DNA from: Marinomonas foliarum
GTDB taxonomy: Bacteria > Pseudomonadota > Gammaproteobacteria > Pseudomonadales > Marinomonadaceae
Assembly: GCF_003337275.1 (NCBI RefSeq)
Contig: NZ_QPJQ01000005.1
Span: forward strand, 62,001 to 126,000
Length of the DNA: 64,000 nt
Reading direction: 5' to 3'
A program made the translations under genes and the position numbers. Positions 58,901 through 64,000 of this stretch are shown in pieces. The notes beneath the pieces were generated by a model. The model saw only the letters and a program-made list of their open reading frames with translations. It was not told where the DNA came from and did not search any database. Each line of letters opens with the position of its first letter. Position 1 is the stretch's first letter.

Positions 58901-61900
58901 GCTGATAATATCCTTCACCGCCGAATAGGCGGCTTAGAAAACTTCTTCCACGTCTTCGCGCGATACCTTTAGCTTCACCGCCGAATAGGCGGCTTAGAAA
59001 ACCGCCCTAAAAACAATAAAAACTGTCAAATACTTCACCGCCGAATAGGCGGCTTAGAAATTATCGGCGGTTCAAGATTTTTACTGATAAATCTTCACCG
59101 CCGAATAGGCGGCTTAGAAAACGATGCCACGCCACATTGGCATATCATGGTTCTTCACCGCCGAATAGGCGGCTTAGAAATATAGCCCTAAAGATGGCGC
59201 GAATGCAAAAAACTTCACCGCCGAATAGGCGGCTTAGAAAAATAGCGGGTGTGGTAGATACGAACAATGTCACTTCACCGCCGAATAGGCGGCTTAGAAA
59301 GATGACGAGAAACGTGAATTCAAATTACAAGTCTTCACCGCCGAATAGGCGGCTTAGAAAGTGATGATTGAATGTACCCCTACCCCTTTATGCTTCACCG
59401 CCGAATAGGCGGCTTAGAAAGTATAGCATTGCGGCCACGTCGCGGCGCTTATCTTCACCGCCGAATAGGCGGCTTAGAAAACATACACCAATCAACCAGT
59501 ATTTAAAATTTACTTCACCGCCGAATAGGCGGCTTAGAAAAATAAACAGACACCTTTGCACCTTCCATTTCTTCTTCACCGCCGAATAGGCGGCTTAGAA
59601 ACATGCGTCGATGTTCTCCGCCGCGACCAAATTCTTCACCGCCGAATAGGCGGCTTAGAAAATAAAAGATCAACAAGCCAAGGATGATAAAGCCTTCACC
59701 GCCGAATAGGCGGCTTAGAAAATAGTCTGTACTGGTAACCGTGTTACCGTTTCCTTCACCGCCGAATAGGCGGCTTAGAAACCTTAGCCTAATAAGCCGT
59801 GAATTGTGACTTTCTTCACCGCCGAATAGGCGGCTTAGAAAACGTTCCCAGCGAACAAAGAGACGCTTATTAACTTCACCGCCGAATAGGCGGCTTAGAA
59901 ATTTTCGGGATTACGAATTCATATAAACAGGAGCTTCACCGCCGAATAGGCGGCTTAGAAATAGAGATACGCCCTTGATAGACGCGCACAGCTCTTCACC
60001 GCCGAATAGGCGGCTTAGAAAAAGCATTACATGGAATAAGTACTGTTCGCGGACTTCACCGCCGAATAGGCGGCTTAGAAATCCAACTTAGCCGCCAACG
60101 AACAAGCGCGCTTCTTCACCGCCGAATAGGCGGCTTAGAAACGCTCGCCTGGAGACGGAAGCCCCGCCGCCGGCTTCACCGCCGAATAGGCGGCTTAGAA
60201 AGCAGAGGGCAAAGTTAAGTGATGCGATCAGTCCTTCACCGCCGAATAGGCGGCTTAGAAAGTTTTGCATCCAATAGTCGTTGGCAAGTTTACCTTCACC
60301 GCCGAATAGGCGGCTTAGAAAATCAGACCAGCCATGCCAGACATAAAGCCAATCTTCACCGCCGAATAGGCGGCTTAGAAAAATTACAACACCGCTAATC
60401 ATTGCGAAATCGTCTTCACCGCCGAATAGGCGGCTTAGAAAGTATGAGTACGTTTTAAACGTCTCAAATGTCGCTTCACCGCCGAATAGGCGGCTTAGAA
60501 ATAGTAAAAATGAGGCTTCCAGCGTTTCGGACGCTTCACCGCCGAATAGGCGGCTTAGAAACATCACCAACTGATCAGCCGCCAACGAATAAACTTCACC
60601 GCCGAATAGGCGGCTTAGAAATAGATAAAAAACTGACTAAACAACAACTTCAGCTTCACCGCCGAATAGGCGGCTTAGAAAAACCAGAAGTAGCGTTAAT
60701 CGCTGAAATTTGTCTTCACCGCCGAATAGGCGGCTTAGAAAAACTATTAACCGTGAATGTAGCTACACCAATTCTTCACCGCCGAATAGGCGGCTTAGAA
60801 ACAAATCCCCCTTATGCAATCTCGTCCCATCACCTTCACCGCCGAATAGGCGGCTTAGAAACTACGCCGCCAGCGACTAGGACAAGCTTGTTCCTTCACC
60901 GCCGAATAGGCGGCTTAGAAATGAAAAAAGCGCGTAAGGTGTCATCAGACAAGCTTCACCGCCGAATAGGCGGCTTAGAAATAAAGAGTGTCTATAACTG
61001 CCGAAACAACAGTCTTCACCGCCGAATAGGCGGCTTAGAAAACCAAGCGGAATTTTTAGTAAGTGGCGATGAGCTTCACCGCCGAATAGGCGGCTTAGAA
61101 AACTAATGAACCGTGTCCCGCGCTGGCTTCTATTCTTCACCGCCGAATAGGCGGCTTAGAAACTGCCCCCTTGCTTAGCGTGTATTCGATCCCTCTTCAC
61201 CGCCGAATAGGCGGCTTAGAAATAGAGTTCTTGAAAATGAAGACCATTTATCCTACTTCACCGCCGAATAGGCGGCTTAGAAAGTTGCCGCGCTTCCAGT
61301 GGTAAAAATAAGAAACTTCACCGCCGAATAGGCGGCTTAGAAAAAGATTCTAAAAGACATTGAAACAAAGTATTCCTTCACCGCCGAATAGGCGGCTTAG
61401 AAAGCTGATAATATCTTCTCGATAGCGGCTTTCTTCTTCACCGCCGAATAGGCGGCTTAGAAATGTTTCATAGTGGCGCTTTTGTACTCGAATATCTTCA
61501 CCGCCGAATAGGCGGCTTAGAAAATACATAAAAACACTAAAAAACACTAAAAAACCTTCACCGCCGAATAGGCGGCTTAGAAAGGGTACAAACATGGATG
61601 ATCGTGAACGTAAAACTTCACCGCCGAATAGGCGGCTTAGAAACGTTGGGAATGAAAACGCCACAGCGCCGCCACCTTCACCGCCGAATAGGCGGCTTAG
61701 AAATATGATTGATCGCGGCATGAAAGTATCAGCAACTTCACCGCCGAATAGGCGGCTTAGAAATTGGTCAGATTCAAATCATTCGCGGTGTGCCACTTCA
61801 CCGCCGAATAGGCGGCTTAGAAATGTTGTCATACGACGGCCGCTACAAAATCCAACTTCACCGCCGAATAGGCGGCTTAGAAATTATCACAAGAATAAAG

Positions 61901-64000
61901 CTTTCCTCTCCTTGCCTTCACCGCCGAATAGGCGGCTTAGAAATCCGTTTTCCAAATGTAGCCGCGACACTTGCACTTCACCGCCGAATAGGCGGCTTAG
62001 AAAATCATTGACAGCGTAGATTTTATAATCCGTCGCTTCACCGCCGAATAGGCGGCTTAGAAAATGCTGTTTAGCTTGGTGATTATCCCGTTGTCACTTC
62101 ACCGCCGAATAGGCGGCTTAGAAAAGCAAGTTCAAAACTACTTAGCCGATAAAAAGCTTCACCGCCGAATAGGCGGCTTAGAAATGCCACGGGCTTGTCA
62201 CGCATACCGCTTGGTACTTCACCGCCGAATAGGCGGCTTAGAAACTCTACGGAGGGTTTTTTATTGCCTAAAATTTCTTCACCGCCGAATAGGCGGCTTA
62301 GAAAATAACCACCCCCTAATAAACCATCTGCAAGCCCTTCACCGCCGAATAGGCGGCTTAGAAAAAACAGGCAAGCTAAACAAAGACGGCAAGCCGCTTC
62401 ACCGCCGAATAGGCGGCTTAGAAATGAGTTTATCGAATTCCTGAAAGAACATAATGCTTCACCGCCGAATAGGCGGCTTAGAAACAAACATCGTGGCCGT
62501 GTGGGTCATGATTTGGCTTCACCGCCGAATAGGCGGCTTAGAAAGTCGATAATGGTTCGACGCCAAGTTCCTTCTTCTTCACCGCCGAATAGGCGGCTTA
62601 GAAATAAAGTGGCGCGCCTACGCACAGCAGAGGAATCTTCACCGCCGAATAGGCGGCTTAGAAAACCTCCTTAAAAAGTTACCGCTCACGCGATAACTTC
62701 ACCGCCGAATAGGCGGCTTAGAAAGCTGACGATCCACGTCACCGAAACAATCTTGGCTTCACCGCCGAATAGGCGGCTTAGAAAAGCCTTGGAATCAGTT
62801 CTCAAGCCTTTGATAACTTCACCGCCGAATAGGCGGCTTAGAAAAACTATTGACCGTGAATGTAGCTACACCAATTCTTCACCGCCGAATAGGCGGCTTA
62901 GAAAAATCGGCTTAACGTATCACAATTTACTCGTTACTTCACCGCCGAATAGGCGGCTTAGAAAATCAGGGAGATGAGCATCATCGTAAGTAAGAGCTTC
63001 ACCGCCGAATAGGCGGCTTAGAAAGGTAGCACCTGCATCACCGGTAGCACCTGCACTTCACCGCCGAATAGGCGGCTTAGAAACGCAACCCGCTGGCGGC
63101 GCTGTGAGCCCGGCCCTTCACCGCCGAATAGGCGGCTTAGAAATCACCTTTCTGATGATCAGTTAGATGACGAGTCTTCACCGCCGAATAGGCGGCTTAG
63201 AAATTAGACGCTTTTAGCTTTTGCCCTGCTTTAACCTTCACCGCCAAATAGGCGGCTTAGAAAACCATTCTGTGGTAATCATACGAGCCATAAAACTTCA
63301 CCGCCGAATAGGCGGCTTAGAAAGTAAAAGATATTTTAGACGGCATAGAGCGTTACTTCACCGCCGAATAGGCGGCTTAGAAATATGGGAAGAAATGGGT
63401 TGTTCATCTGTTAACTCTTCACCGCCGAATAGGCGGCTTAGAAAGTAAGCCGTAGCACCCTGAGCGCCCTGAGTCGCTTCACCGCCGAATAGGCGGCTTA
63501 GAAAGTCCCCTCTTGGGGCTGATATAAATTGCTTTATCTTCACCGCCGAATAGGCGGCTTAGAAACTGTATCAAAAACTATGTATCAAAAAGGTGTCCTT
63601 CACCGCCGAATAGGCGGCTTAGAAATATACCAGCAAGCTAGATCATCATACAGCCCACTTCACCGCCGAATAGGCGGCTTAGAAAATCGAAACGGTCGGT
63701 GATCTTGTTGAGTTAACCTTCACCGCCGAATAGGCGGCTTAGAAAGCTTCCGGTTCGCTGATTTCCGAGGCCGAAACCTTCACCGCCGAATAGGCGGCTT
63801 AGAAAGTAGACATCACGATAAAACGCCCCGTCATAACCTTCACCGCCGAATAGGCGGCTTAGAAAGCATATTTTGCGGCTTTTCTTTATCTCTCAAACTT
63901 CACCGCCGAATAGGCGGCTTAGAAAACAATGGAAAAACCGAATAGTAGTACCAGTGTCTTCACCGCCGAATAGGCGGCTTAGAAATAGCGGTACAGCGCC
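55908..64000 (+). CRISPR. Type I-F CRISPR array, 135 repeats visible, continues past the window
   Basis: The 28-bp repeat begins CTTCACCGCCG, has the Csy4-type hairpin CCGCC-GAATA-GGCGG and ends CTTAGAAA. The first repeat is 55908-55935 and the last complete one 63958-63985. Counting the 60-bp period with its ten net shifted bases gives 135 repeats and 134 full spacers plus a 15-base partial one. Spacers are 32 nt apart from a few of 31, 33 or 34. Only one repeat variant was noticed (63246, G to A in the loop). Reading frames of up to 220 codons through the array are produced by the 60-bp period and are not genes. Neither end of decay nor a trailer is reached. Confidence 0.99.
58133..58252 (+). 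repeat. Duplicated repeat-spacer unit
   Basis: The spacers at 58161-58192 and 58221-58252 are identical over 32 nt and adjacent, so one unit has been duplicated, most simply by recombination between repeats. Confidence 0.95.

Noticed and set aside
55908..64000. Many open reading frames of 60-220 codons inside the CRISPR array, on both strands, with repeated FLSRLFGGE, SPPNRRLRN or LHRRIGGLE segments.
   Set aside because: They are translations of the 28-bp repeat kept in frame by the 60-bp period. There are no ribosome sites and no non-repeat conservation.

Overview
The window looks like a chromosomal segment of a motile marine gammaproteobacterium of the Oceanospirillales, most like Marinomonas. 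That placement is inferred from gene content and protein style, not from a database search. It holds a polar-type flagellar cluster under sigma-54 and sigma-28 promoters, flagellin glycosylation genes, the nudF-yqiB-yqiA-parE block and a complete type I-F CRISPR-Cas locus.

Layout. 1-5.3 kb: the N-terminal part of an MscS-type channel and an MgtE magnesium transporter (both minus strand), then trpG-trpD-trpC and an OsmC-family gene. 5.36-5.44 kb: tRNA-Arg(CCT). 5.5-7.2 kb: flgN, flgM and flgA on the minus strand. 7.3-9.1 kb: cheV and cheR. 9.3-22.4 kb: flgBCDE, flgFGHIJ, flgKL and a degenerate HD-GYP gene. 22.7-30.4 kb: two flagellin genes separated by 2.5 kb of non-coding DNA with a roughly 266-bp degenerate tandem repeat, then flaG, fliD, fliS and a fliT-like gene. 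30.4-37.4 kb: a Maf-type flagellin glycosyltransferase and pseI, pseG, pseF, pseC and pseB. 37.5-45.1 kb: a composite palindrome and housekeeping genes (tag, nudF, an acyltransferase, yqiB, yqiA, parE, a UPF0149 gene, an aromatic/aspartate aminotransferase). 45.2-47.4 kb: a methyltransferase and a WYL regulator with palindromes in front of it. 47.5-55.8 kb: cas1, cas2-3, csy1, csy2, csy3 and cas6f. 55.9-64.0 kb: a type I-F CRISPR array with 135 repeats visible, running off the window edge.

How the parts work together. The flagellar block builds rod, rings, hook, junction and cap, then exports two flagellins that are probably decorated with pseudaminic acid by Maf. FlgM has its own sigma-28 promoter, as do both flagellin genes; flgB and flgK have sigma-54 promoters. 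The defence block encodes adaptation (Cas1, Cas2-3), interference (Cas2-3 with the Csy complex) and crRNA processing (Cas6f). Its leader carries a sequence almost identical to the rRNA boxA antitermination signal, which could let polymerase cross more than 8 kb of untranslated array.

The most notable observations are the very large array with the leader boxA, spacers that sample the same phage loci more than once, the tandem-repeat region between the flagellins, a flagellin whose surface domain is a run of 7-residue repeats, a hook protein with a duplicated domain, and an HD-GYP protein lacking the HD histidine.
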